From Thalassotalea euphylliae (GTDB taxonomy: Bacteria; Pseudomonadota; Gammaproteobacteria; Enterobacterales; Alteromonadaceae), in contig NZ_QUOT01000001.1 in assembly GCF_003390375.1 (NCBI RefSeq), positions 3,906,001-3,970,000 of the forward strand: a DNA stretch of 64,000 bases, in the 5' to 3' direction. The translations under genes were made by a program, and so were the position numbers. The notes beneath the pieces are model-generated. The model saw nothing but the letters and a program-made list of their open reading frames with translations, ran no database searches and was not told where the DNA came from. Shown here piece by piece: positions 16,392-24,344 of the stretch. Each line of letters starts with the position of its first letter. The first letter of the stretch is position 1.

Positions 16392-17906
16392 ATGTGTGGT
16401 ATTGTTGGTATAGTTGGTAATTCAGCTGTCAATCAGTCGTTATATGATGGGTTAACGGTGTTGCAGCATCGGGGACAGGATGCTGCTGGTATTGTCACCA
16501 TTAATGACAATATGTTTCGCTTACGAAAAGCAAATGGGTTGGTCAAGGATGTGTTTCACACACGGCATATGCATCGACTCCAAGGCAACATCGGCATCGG
16601 GCATATTCGCTACCCCACCGCAGGCACTTCAAGTTCCTCAGAAGCCCAACCCTTTTATGCTAACTCTCCCTTCGGCATTGCTCTCGCCCACAACGGTAAC
16701 CTTACCAACTTTGACGAACTAAAAACTTGGCTATTTGACACCGCTCGCCGCCACGTTAACACCACTTCAGATTCAGAATTATTACTTAACATTCTAGGTC
16801 ATGAATTAGCGCAAACTCAGGCATTGAAATTAACGCCTGAAGATATTTTCCAAGCGGTCAATAATGTTCATAAACGAATTCGCGGTGCATACGCGACAGT
16901 GGCATTGATCATTGGCCATGGTATGGTGGCATTTCGTGACCCTAACGGAATTCGTCCATTGGTATTTGGTAAGCGTGAAACTGAGCATGGCGTTGAATAC
17001 ATGGTCGCGTCAGAATCGGTAGCACTAGATGCTTGTGATTTTGAGTTTGTTCGCGACGTTGCGCCAGGAGAAGCGATTTACTTTACTGAAGACGGTAAAA
17101 TGTATAGCCAACAGTGCGCAGAAGCACCAACTTATAGCCCATGTATTTTTGAGTTTGTGTATTTTGCCCGCCCAGATTCAACCATTGATAAAATGTCGGT
17201 TTACGCAACCCGCGTTGAAATGGGGAAAAAGCTCGGTGAAAAAATTGCCCGTGAATGGGACGACCTTGATATTGATGTGGTTATTCCTATTCCTGAAACC
17301 TCGTGCGATATTGCCCTGCAAATTGCACAGCAACTAGATATCCCATATCGCCAAGGCTTTGTGAAAAACCGCTATATCGGTCGTACCTTTATTATGCCTG
17401 GCCAAGAAATGCGTAAAAAATCTGTGCGCCAAAAGCTCAACGCTATTAGTGCTGAATTTAAAGGTAAGAATGTCTTGTTGGTTGATGACTCTGTAGTACG
17501 TGGTACAACATCAGAGCAAATAATTGAAATGGCGCGTGCTGCTGGTGCTAAGAAGGTTTACTTTGCTTCTGCCGCACCTGAAATTCGTTTCCCGAATGTT
17601 TACGGTATTGATATGCCAAGTGCCAATGAGCTGATTGCTCATGGTCGTGAAGTGGACGATATTTGTCAGCTTATCGGCGCTGACGAGCTGATCTTCCAAG
17701 ATATTGAAGACTTAGTGGCGGCTGCTCGTACCTTTAATCCAGAAGTGAAGCGTTTTGAGACCTCAGTATTCAATGGAAAGTATATTACCAACGATATTGA
17801 TCAAGGTTATTTGGAAAAGTTAGATGCAGCGCGCAATAACGAAAGCAAAGAGCAAACGGATAAAAATGCCGATTCAATTATCGACCTACATAACGAAGGT
17901 GCTTAG
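16392..17906 (+). CDS. purF: Amidophosphoribosyltransferase
   Basis: First committed step of purine synthesis: PRPP plus glutamine to phosphoribosylamine. The 504 residues start MCGIVGIVG, so Cys2 becomes the N-terminal nucleophile of the glutaminase domain. The phosphoribosyltransferase domain carries the PRPP motif VLLVDDSVVRGTTS (about 363-376). Ribosome site GGAGAA is upstream of the ATG. It lies 210 bases before the purine-catabolism regulator, so synthesis and breakdown genes are neighbours. Confidence 0.97.
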   Translation: MCGIVGIVGNSAVNQSLYDGLTVLQHRGQDAAGIVTINDNMFRLRKANGLVKDVFHTRHMHRLQGNIGIGHIRYPTAGTSSSSEAQPFYANSPFGIALAHNGNLTNFDELKTWLFDTARRHVNTTSDSELLLNILGHELAQTQALKLTPEDIFQAVNNVHKRIRGAYATVALIIGHGMVAFRDPNGIRPLVFGKRETEHGVEYMVASESVALDACDFEFVRDVAPGEAIYFTEDGKMYSQQCAEAPTYSPCIFEFVYFARPDSTIDKMSVYATRVEMGKKLGEKIAREWDDLDIDVVIPIPETSCDIALQIAQQLDIPYRQGFVKNRYIGRTFIMPGQEMRKKSVRQKLNAISAEFKGKNVLLVDDSVVRGTTSEQIIEMARAAGAKKVYFASAAPEIRFPNVYGIDMPSANELIAHGREVDDICQLIGADELIFQDIEDLVAAARTFNPEVKRFETSVFNGKYITNDIDQGYLEKLDAARNNESKEQTDKNADSIIDLHNEGA

Positions 17907-17936
17907 CACTTGCTAGCGTTAAGCTTTAATTAGAAG

Positions 17937-17957
17937 CGGCCCATTTTGGGCCGTTTT
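17937..17957 (+). terminator. Rho-independent terminator after purF
   Basis: CGGCCC and GGGCCG form a compact 6-bp GC stem with a 5-base loop, then TTTT. Confidence 0.85.
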
Positions 17958-18044
17958 AGTATAAACCTGAATGACGTTTGTGTTGTGTGGGGTAATCACC
18001 TATTCCACATATATGATACTATTTAAATATGGCGAGAATTTTGC

Positions 18045-18060
18045 TTGACCAAATGGTTAA
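18045..18060. promoter_or_regulatory. RutR-type operator upstream of the regulator gene
   Basis: TTGACCAAATGGTTAA differs at one base from the E. coli RutR consensus TTGACCAnnTGGTCAA. It ends 56 bases before the TetR-family start, consistent with autoregulation. Confidence 0.65.
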
Positions 18061-18116
18061 GAAAGCAAGAACAATAACGCTACATTTTAAAAAGAAAAGA
18101 GAAAACAAAACTAATA

Positions 18117-18764
18117 ATGACAATTCGAGAAAAGCAAAATAAAAAGGAAGTTACTCGATTAAAGAACCAGCAGCTAATTCTCGCTGCTGCTGAAAAACTG
18201 TTTTCGCAATCAGGTTACGACGGTGCCAGCATGAGCATGATTGCCAGCGAAGCAGGGGTAGCTAAAGCCAATGTGCTTTATTACTTTAAAAATAAAGACA
18301 ATCTCTATGAAGAAGTGCTCAATGGCATTATTGAAACCTGGAATATCGGCTTAGATAACGCCAGCGTCGATGATGATCCGGCGCAAGTGCTGTATCACTA
18401 TATTCGCAGTAAAATTGCGTTATCGATTCACCAACCTATGCAGTCTCGTTTGTTCGCTTCAGAGATTCTTCGTGGCGCTCCTTGTTTGCAAGATTACATG
18501 CGAGATAAAAACCGCCCTTGGTTCCGTGCTAAATGTCAGCTTTTTCAAGCCTGGATAGATGCTGGTAAAATGCAGGCAGTCAACCCTGTACATTTATTGT
18601 TTACCATCTGGGCAAGCACACAATATTATGCCGACTTTCAAGCAGAGGTTTTACTGCTGCAAAACAAGCTTGAGTACGAAGAAAGTGATATTGATGAGAT
18701 AACCGCTTCTGTTGCCAAAATCATTATTAACGGCGTTGGTTTAGCAATGCCTGACTCGGTATAA
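18117..18764 (+). CDS. RutR-like TetR-family regulator of purine catabolism
   Basis: A 215-residue regulator. The N-terminal TetR helix-turn-helix (residues about 15-62) has GASMSMIASEAGVAKANVLYYFKNKDNLY. The C-terminal ligand domain matches RutR/YcdC: SRLFASEILRGAP and FTIWASTQYYADF parallel E. coli SRLFCMEMLAGAP and FMIWASTQHYADF. E. coli RutR responds to uracil and thymine and controls pyrimidine and purine genes. Four sites resembling its operator lie in front of this gene, the amidase operon, the TonB receptor gene and the importer/xdh pair, so it probably controls all of them. The effector here is unknown. Confidence 0.87.
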   Translation: MTIREKQNKKEVTRLKNQQLILAAAEKLFSQSGYDGASMSMIASEAGVAKANVLYYFKNKDNLYEEVLNGIIETWNIGLDNASVDDDPAQVLYHYIRSKIALSIHQPMQSRLFASEILRGAPCLQDYMRDKNRPWFRAKCQLFQAWIDAGKMQAVNPVHLLFTIWASTQYYADFQAEVLLLQNKLEYEESDIDEITASVAKIIINGVGLAMPDSV

Positions 18765-18780
18765 AAATTCAAAAATTCAA

Positions 18781-18804
18781 AAGCGCCAATAATAGGCGCT
18801 TTTT
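18781..18804 (+). terminator. Rho-independent terminator after the TetR gene
   Basis: AAGCGCC and GGCGCTT form a 7-bp stem with a 6-base loop, followed by Ts. It separates the regulator from the amidase operon. Confidence 0.88.
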
Positions 18805-19243
18805 CAACTTTGATTATCTCTCGCTGTCCTTTCATTCTATTCTTTTACTCTAATCTCCAACATAGTAAATCAAATCCTTTTGTGACCTATATGCTAGACA
18901 TTTTCCCAAACTAAAAGCGTTTAAATATCTAACCATTAAGGTGCAAAAGCACCAAGTTGGTGAGTAAAAATACGTAAATTGGTTGTTTTTTCTTAGTGGG
19001 TTTTAGGGTAAATTTTCATTACGCCCTTAATCTTGACCGATCGGATAAGAATGTCGTTTTATGGCATTAGATTTGCAGTACTTAGTTAGCATAAACGCTA
19101 GGCTAGCCAATAAGGCTAGCTAATTGATAATTTATTCTAGTGCAGTTTTACCAAACTTAAACGAGCTAAGCATGTAGCAGGTTTAAGGTATAAGCACGGC
19201 AGTAAAAGTTCATTAAAAGAAAAATAAAAGGAATAGCATTACA
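18805..19243 (+). other. Long leader/promoter region of the amidase operon
   Basis: A 439-base gap without a credible reading frame. It contains a small hairpin (GGTGC-AAAA-GCACC, 18940-18953), the operator at 19033-19048 and a 7-bp hairpin (GCTAGCC/GGCTAGC, 19102-19120). If transcription starts near the operator, the mRNA has a leader of about 190 bases. I do not recognise a known riboswitch. Confidence 0.5.
19033..19048. promoter_or_regulatory. RutR-type operator upstream of the amidase operon
   Basis: TTGACCGATCGGATAA shares the CCGATCGG core and the TTGA left arm with the site at 39137-39152. It lies about 195 bases upstream of the amidase start. Confidence 0.6.
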
Positions 19244-20452
19244 GTGAAGCAGGACTCGGCAATTTTCTGCAATCATGGCCCCAAAGGTTGGCAAACGCGT
19301 GATAAAGGTGAGTTGGCTGGATTGCGCCTTGCGGTTAAAGACTTATTTACGGTTCAGGGTCATAAAAATAGCGCTGGTAATCCAGAGTGGCTTCGCCAAG
19401 CGCCTGCGGCAACAGAAACTTCTGATAGTATGAATAAGTTGATGATGCAAGCGTGTCAGTTTGTTGGCTTTACGCATACCGACGAGCTAGCGTATAGCCT
19501 TGAGGGAAATAACCATCATTACGGCGCTGCGGAAAACCCGAAGCTAGCAGGTCACAGCTGTGGCGGCTCTAGCATGGGCTCTGCGGCAGCAGTTGCGGCT
19601 GATTTGGCAGATATTGGTTTAGGTACTGATACTGGAGGCTCTATTCGCGTGCCCGCAAGCTATTGTGGCTTGTATGGCATTCGCCCAAGTCATGGCGCTA
19701 TTAGCGCTCAGGGCTTATTACCACTGGCGCCAGCATTTGATACGACGGGCTGGCTAACAAACAGCGCTGAGTTACTGGCTAAGGTTGGCGATGTTTTGTT
19801 GCCTAAGCAGTCTATTTATAAAGTGGAAGAGTTATTGGTTTGTCAGTCACTTTTCGATTTGATTGAACCAGAGCTAGCGAACGCGCTGAGCAATAAGTTA
19901 GATGAAATTGCCCCTTATTTTGCTAAGGTTCGGGAGTTTGATATTACCGATACAGGCATATTGAACGAGCTTGCCGATGCTTTTCGCATTTTACAAGGGC
20001 GCGAAATCGCTCGCACACATGAACAATGGCTAACGAGTTTATCGCCTGATTTTAGTGCCCATTTCGCACCAGCAATAAGTGCGCGCTTTGAAATGGCGCT
20101 AGCGCTAACAGCAACTGAAGAAGCGCAAGCTAAACAGGTGCAGCAACGCTGGCAAAAGATGATGCAACAGCTAACGTCAACCAGTGCGCTATTTTTACCG
20201 ACAACACCGACTGTGGCCCCCAAGCTTGGTGCTGACACCAGTGCGTTGCGCGCCAAAATACTTACGCTAACAGCCATGGCTGGATTGTCTGGCGCTACGC
20301 AGGTGCACATACCTGATATATCTTTAACAGTCGATAGTAATTTATCTGAGCAAAACGATAGTGAACAGTTAGCGCCTTATGGCTATTCGCTACTTATGGC
20401 AGCCAATAACGATCGAACATTACTCAACCTTGCTTGCGATATTAGTAAGTAA
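19244..20452 (+). CDS. AMI1-type amidase (amidase signature family)
   Basis: A 402-residue amidase-signature hydrolase with the Ser-cisSer-Lys triad: Lys32 in AVKDLF, Ser109 in SCGGSSMGS and Ser133 in GTDTGGSIRVPASYCG. Spacing and sequence (PSHGAISAQGLLPLAPAFDTTGW) closely follow plant AMI1. It lacks the C-terminal domain of allophanate hydrolase AtzF. No signal peptide, so cytoplasmic. It is first in an operon with HpxW-like, ureidoglycine aminotransferase-like and allantoate amidohydrolase genes. I infer that it may cleave a ureido or amide intermediate such as oxalurate; this is not demonstrated. The start is GTG 19244 with AAGGAA about 10 bases upstream. Confidence 0.8.
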   Translation: MKQDSAIFCNHGPKGWQTRDKGELAGLRLAVKDLFTVQGHKNSAGNPEWLRQAPAATETSDSMNKLMMQACQFVGFTHTDELAYSLEGNNHHYGAAENPKLAGHSCGGSSMGSAAAVAADLADIGLGTDTGGSIRVPASYCGLYGIRPSHGAISAQGLLPLAPAFDTTGWLTNSAELLAKVGDVLLPKQSIYKVEELLVCQSLFDLIEPELANALSNKLDEIAPYFAKVREFDITDTGILNELADAFRILQGREIARTHEQWLTSLSPDFSAHFAPAISARFEMALALTATEEAQAKQVQQRWQKMMQQLTSTSALFLPTTPTVAPKLGADTSALRAKILTLTAMAGLSGATQVHIPDISLTVDSNLSEQNDSEQLAPYGYSLLMAANNDRTLLNLACDISK

Positions 20453-20558
20453 GGCAGCCAAGCTCGCTAGTTCAAGGTACTAGCTTAAGGTTTTGAGCTT
20501 AAGGCTTCGTAGACCTTAATTACTTGGCTGGCAAAGCATTAAAATATGAGAAATAACA

Positions 20559-22136
20559 ATGAAAGAGAATATAGCGTTTACCGCCCCGCATAAAACAGCA
20601 ACAGAAGCGGGTATGTCGATTCTGCGTCAAGGTGGCACAGCTACCGAGGCTATGGTTGCTGCAGCGGCGACCATTAGCGTCGTTTATCCCCATATGAACT
20701 CTATCGGTGGCGATGGTTTTTGGCTGATTGACAACCCAGGTAGCGATGCTCCAATTGCCATTGATGCCTGCGGCGCGGCTTGCCAAAACCTAGCGGTTTA
20801 CCAAGAGTTTGACGCTATTCCTGAGCGTGGTGGATTAAGTGCGATCACTCAAGCTGGCACCATTAGTGGTTGGCAAACAGCCCTTAATGCCGATGCCAAT
20901 GCTAAGTTACCACTGAGTGAAATTCTGGCACCGGCAATTGCTGCAGCGCGTTCAGGGTTTGAGGTCACCACTAGCTTACAAACGGCCAGTGATAAATTAT
21001 ATGCGGTTGATAAACGCAACGATGCTTTTAAAGCACTATATGAGCCTAATGGCTTAGCACTGAAACAAGGGGAACATTTTACCAACCCTGCGTTAGCTAA
21101 TACGTTTGAGTACCTTGCAAAAAATGGTTTACAAGCATTTTATCAAGGAGAATTGGCACAGAGCTTTGCTGCTGATTTGGCGGCTGCTGGCAGTCAAATC
21201 AAGTTGGCTGATATTAATGCGACACAAGCGCAATTGGTCACGCCGCTGAAAGCCAGTTTACAGGGCGTTGATTGTTATAACCTGCCTGCGCCAACACAAG
21301 GTATTCACTCTTTAATTATTTTGTCGATTGTTGATCAATTACGTAGTAAAGCGAGTGAAGATATTGATTGGTTGCACTTAATTGTTGAGGCTACTAAGCA
21401 AAGCTTCCATTTACGTCCGCAATTGTGGGCAGACCCAAATGCGGTGACAGCGCTTTATCAACAAGTATTGCAAACCCCGGCAATTAGCGAACTGGCGAAT
21501 AATATTTCCATGTCAAAAGCAGAAGCTTGGCCGTTTAACGCTTCACCTGGCGATACCGTGTGGCTAGCGGCGCGAGATCAGCGCGGTCAAATGGTCAGCT
21601 TTATCCAAAGTATTTACTGGGAATTTGGCTCAGGTGTGGTAATGAAAGACGGTGGCTTTACGTGGAATAACCGTGGCATTAGTTTTTCTTTAGACAACAC
21701 TACCACTAACTGTTTGGCGGCAAATAAGAAGCCAGCGCATACCCTAAACCCAGCTTTTGCCCGTTATCACGATGGTCGACGACTGGCGTATGGCACTATG
21801 GGCGGTGAAGGTCAGCCGCAAACCCAAGCGAAAGTGTTTACCGATTATACATGGCGAAATCGTACCATTAATGAAGCCGTTGCTGCGCCGCGTTGGTTGT
21901 TAGGCCGCACATGGGGTGATACCAGCACTAACTTAAAAGTAGAGCAGGCACTGGCCTCTGAGCTGGGTACTGAATTGGATCGCTTAAAACACAAATGGCA
22001 ATCTGTCGAGGATAACAATGAAATGATGGGTCATGCAGGGGCAATTTTAGACAGTGAAACTGAGCTGGCAGCTGCTTCAGATCCTCGCTCAGATGGCGCC
22101 GCGCTTGTCGGCTGCGCCGATTCGCCGAGCCAGTAA
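20559..22136 (+). CDS. Oxamate amidohydrolase-like Ntn hydrolase (HpxW family)
   Basis: A 525-residue member of the gamma-glutamyltranspeptidase fold. It lacks a signal peptide, unlike classical periplasmic GGT, but like Klebsiella HpxW, the oxamate amidohydrolase of purine breakdown. Thr333 in the motif GDTVWLAARD is the expected autocatalytic cleavage site and new N-terminal nucleophile. NSIGGDGFWLI near the N-terminus and GTMGGEGQPQTQAK near the C-terminus are family landmarks. Next to ureidoglycine aminotransferase and allantoate amidohydrolase genes, release of ammonia from oxamate to give oxalate is the best-supported role. A true GGT is less likely because of the location and context. 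Confidence 0.8.
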   Translation: MKENIAFTAPHKTATEAGMSILRQGGTATEAMVAAAATISVVYPHMNSIGGDGFWLIDNPGSDAPIAIDACGAACQNLAVYQEFDAIPERGGLSAITQAGTISGWQTALNADANAKLPLSEILAPAIAAARSGFEVTTSLQTASDKLYAVDKRNDAFKALYEPNGLALKQGEHFTNPALANTFEYLAKNGLQAFYQGELAQSFAADLAAAGSQIKLADINATQAQLVTPLKASLQGVDCYNLPAPTQGIHSLIILSIVDQLRSKASEDIDWLHLIVEATKQSFHLRPQLWADPNAVTALYQQVLQTPAISELANNISMSKAEAWPFNASPGDTVWLAARDQRGQMVSFIQSIYWEFGSGVVMKDGGFTWNNRGISFSLDNTTTNCLAANKKPAHTLNPAFARYHDGRRLAYGTMGGEGQPQTQAKVFTDYTWRNRTINEAVAAPRWLLGRTWGDTSTNLKVEQALASELGTELDRLKHKWQSVEDNNEMMGHAGAILDSETELAAASDPRSDGAALVGCADSPSQ

Positions 22137-22186
22137 GTAACGTACTAAAAAACTAGATAAGAATTAGGTAAAAATTAGGAAAATAA

Positions 22187-23023
22187 ATGACAGAGTTGTT
22201 AAATGAATTGGCTAATCAATGGCCAATTATGATCGCGCTGGTCGCGACTGGAATTTTCGCAGGCTTATTAGCGGGCTTATTTGGTGTTGGCGGTGGCATT
22301 GTTATTGTGCCAGTGCTTTATTTTTTACTACAAGGTTTTGGGGTGAGTGCGGAATCAGCCATGATGATTGCAACGGCAACCTCACTTGCGACCATAGTAC
22401 CAACCTCAGTTTCCTCTATTCGTTCACATTACGCTAAAGGTAATGTTGACCTTGATATCGTTAAATACTGGACAGGTTTTATTCTTGCCATGGCGATTGT
22501 CGGCAGCTTGTTCGCACATTATGTGCAAGGTCAGGCGTTAACCGTAATGTTCGCGGCTATCGCGATTATGGTGAGCTTAAATATGCTGTTTCGCGCGGGT
22601 GCACCGGCATTAAAAAATGAGCTACCGGGTCGCTTTGGGCAGGGAATTATGGCCTCAACCGTGGGTGGTTTATCTGTGATGATAGGTATCGGTGGTGGCA
22701 CCATTGGCGTGCCTTTACTATCGGCATTTAATGTACGGGCTCATGTTGCCGTTGGCACTGCCGCAGTGTTTGGTTTAATCATTGCGCTACCGGGCGTATT
22801 AACCTTACTTGCGGTTGCTCAAACGCCAATGGATGCGCCGCTTGGCACCTTTGGCCTAGTCAATATTCCCGCTTTTCTACTGATTATTCCGCTTACCATT
22901 TTATGTGCACCTATTGGGGTAAAGCTGGGCAGCAAGCTGGAACCTAAGCAGTTAAAACGCGCATTCGCTGTGGTGTTAATGCTGACCGGTATTCGTATGT
23001 TAATGCAAGCGCTAGGTCACTAG
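22187..23023 (+). CDS. TauE/SafE family anion transporter
   Basis: A 278-residue integral membrane protein with about eight membrane segments in two related halves. Each half has the TauE/SafE glycine motif: AGLLAGLFGVGGGIVIVPVL (about 24-43) and VGGLSVMIGIGGGTIGVPLL (about 159-178). Members move small organic or sulfur anions, including sulfoacetate, sulfite and taurine-derived products. It is 50 bases downstream of the HpxW-like gene and 30 upstream of the aminotransferase, so it is cotranscribed with the late pathway. Oxalate or oxamate export is a reasonable inference, not shown by sequence. Confidence 0.85.
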   Translation: MTELLNELANQWPIMIALVATGIFAGLLAGLFGVGGGIVIVPVLYFLLQGFGVSAESAMMIATATSLATIVPTSVSSIRSHYAKGNVDLDIVKYWTGFILAMAIVGSLFAHYVQGQALTVMFAAIAIMVSLNMLFRAGAPALKNELPGRFGQGIMASTVGGLSVMIGIGGGTIGVPLLSAFNVRAHVAVGTAAVFGLIIALPGVLTLLAVAQTPMDAPLGTFGLVNIPAFLLIIPLTILCAPIGVKLGSKLEPKQLKRAFAVVLMLTGIRMLMQALGH

Positions 23024-23053
23024 CTTTAGTTAGGATTAGCTAGGAGAAGGATA

Positions 23054-24280
23054 ATGACAGATAAACAAACACTCAATCCGCCGCAGCGCTTGCTGATGGG
23101 CCCAGGGCCGATTAACGCAGACCCAAGGGTACTGAGAGCCATGTCAGCACAGCTGATTGGTCAATACGACCCCGCGATGACAGGGTTTATGAACGAAACC
23201 ATGGCGCGTTATCGCCAAATATTTAAAACCAACAACGAGTGGACGTTTTTAATTGACGGCACTTCACGGGCAGGTATCGAGTCGGCGTTACTCTCTATGC
23301 TAAGGCCGGGTGATAAAGTGTTAGTGCCGATCATGGGGCGTTTTGGCCACTTGCTAGCAGAAATAGCGACACGCGCACAAGCTGACGTACACACCATTGA
23401 AGTGGCATGGGGCGAAGTATTTCAACCCGAGCAAATTGAAGCGGCGATTAAGCGGGTGCAACCACGTGTGCTCGCCATGGTGCAAGGTGATACATCGACA
23501 ACGATGAACCAACCACTGGGAGATATCGGCGCTATTTGTCAGCAGCACGACGTATTGTTTTATTGTGACGCTACCGCATCGATTGTCGGTAATGACTTAC
23601 CAGCTGACAAGTGGCAAGTGGATGCGCTAACTGTCGGTTTACAAAAGTGTTTGGGCGGGCCTTCTGGCTCTGCACCCATTACGCTCAGTGACAAGTGTGT
23701 TGACTGGATACGTCAGCGCAAAAAAGTTGAAGCTGGTATTCGCACGGCAGATCATCAAGATGGTATTGAGCCATTTATTCGCTCCAATTATTTTGACCTT
23801 GGTATGATCATGGATTACTGGGGCGAAGAGCGCTTAAATCATCATACTGAAGCGACCAGCATGCTTTATTGTGCCTCTGAGTGCGCTCGTATTGTTTTAG
23901 AAGAGGGAGTCGATGAATGTGTTGCCAGACATAAGTTACATGGCGACGCTATGCTCGCTGGCGTGCAGGCTTTAGGTTTAAAAGTTTTCGGCGATATTAA
24001 TCACAAAATGAATAATGTAGTCGGCGTTTATATTCCTAGCGAAGTAAACGGCGATCAGGTGCGCAATCAAATGCTTAATGATTTTGGTATTGAAATTGGC
24101 ACTTCCTTTGGCCCACTGCATGGCAAAATTTGGCGAATTGGCACCATGGGCTATAACGCTCGCAAAGATACGGTACTGCAAACACTCGCTTGTTTAGATG
24201 CCTGCTTGCAGGCCAATGGCTATAAAGGCCCGAGCGGTGAAGCGACTTTGGCTGCATTAGCCTATTACCATGGACAGTGA
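23054..24280 (+). CDS. Ureidoglycine-glyoxylate aminotransferase-like enzyme
   Basis: A 408-residue class-V PLP aminotransferase of the alanine-glyoxylate/PucG/HpxJ group. It starts with the substrate-loop motif LLMGPGPINADPRVLRAM and carries the PLP lysine at Lys198 (VGLQKCLGGPSGSAP). PucG and HpxJ transfer the amino group of ureidoglycine to glyoxylate, giving oxalurate and glycine. The allantoate amidohydrolase gene downstream makes ureidoglycine, which supports this over alanine-glyoxylate or serine-pyruvate exchange. Ribosome site TAGGAGAAGG. The stop codon lies inside the first copy of a 15-base tandem repeat. Confidence 0.83.
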   Translation: MTDKQTLNPPQRLLMGPGPINADPRVLRAMSAQLIGQYDPAMTGFMNETMARYRQIFKTNNEWTFLIDGTSRAGIESALLSMLRPGDKVLVPIMGRFGHLLAEIATRAQADVHTIEVAWGEVFQPEQIEAAIKRVQPRVLAMVQGDTSTTMNQPLGDIGAICQQHDVLFYCDATASIVGNDLPADKWQVDALTVGLQKCLGGPSGSAPITLSDKCVDWIRQRKKVEAGIRTADHQDGIEPFIRSNYFDLGMIMDYWGEERLNHHTEATSMLYCASECARIVLEEGVDECVARHKLHGDAMLAGVQALGLKVFGDINHKMNNVVGVYIPSEVNGDQVRNQMLNDFGIEIGTSFGPLHGKIWRIGTMGYNARKDTVLQTLACLDACLQANGYKGPSGEATLAALAYYHGQ

Positions 24281-24329
24281 AGGCATGGACAGAGAAGGCA
24301 TGGACAGAGAAGGCATGAACAGCAAAGCT
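24270..24329 (+). repeat. Four tandem 15-base repeats
   Basis: Consensus ATGGACAGAGAAGGC; copies 2 and 3 are identical, copy 1 differs by one base and copy 4 by several. Copy 1 contains the aminotransferase stop codon; the rest fill the spacer before the next ribosome site. Confidence 0.92.
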
Positions 24330-24344
24330 AGGGAGAGGTTGTAA

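Noticed and set aside
18805..19243. Purine-type riboswitch in front of the amidase operon
   Set aside because: The small hairpins do not form the three-way junction or conserved core of a purine riboswitch.
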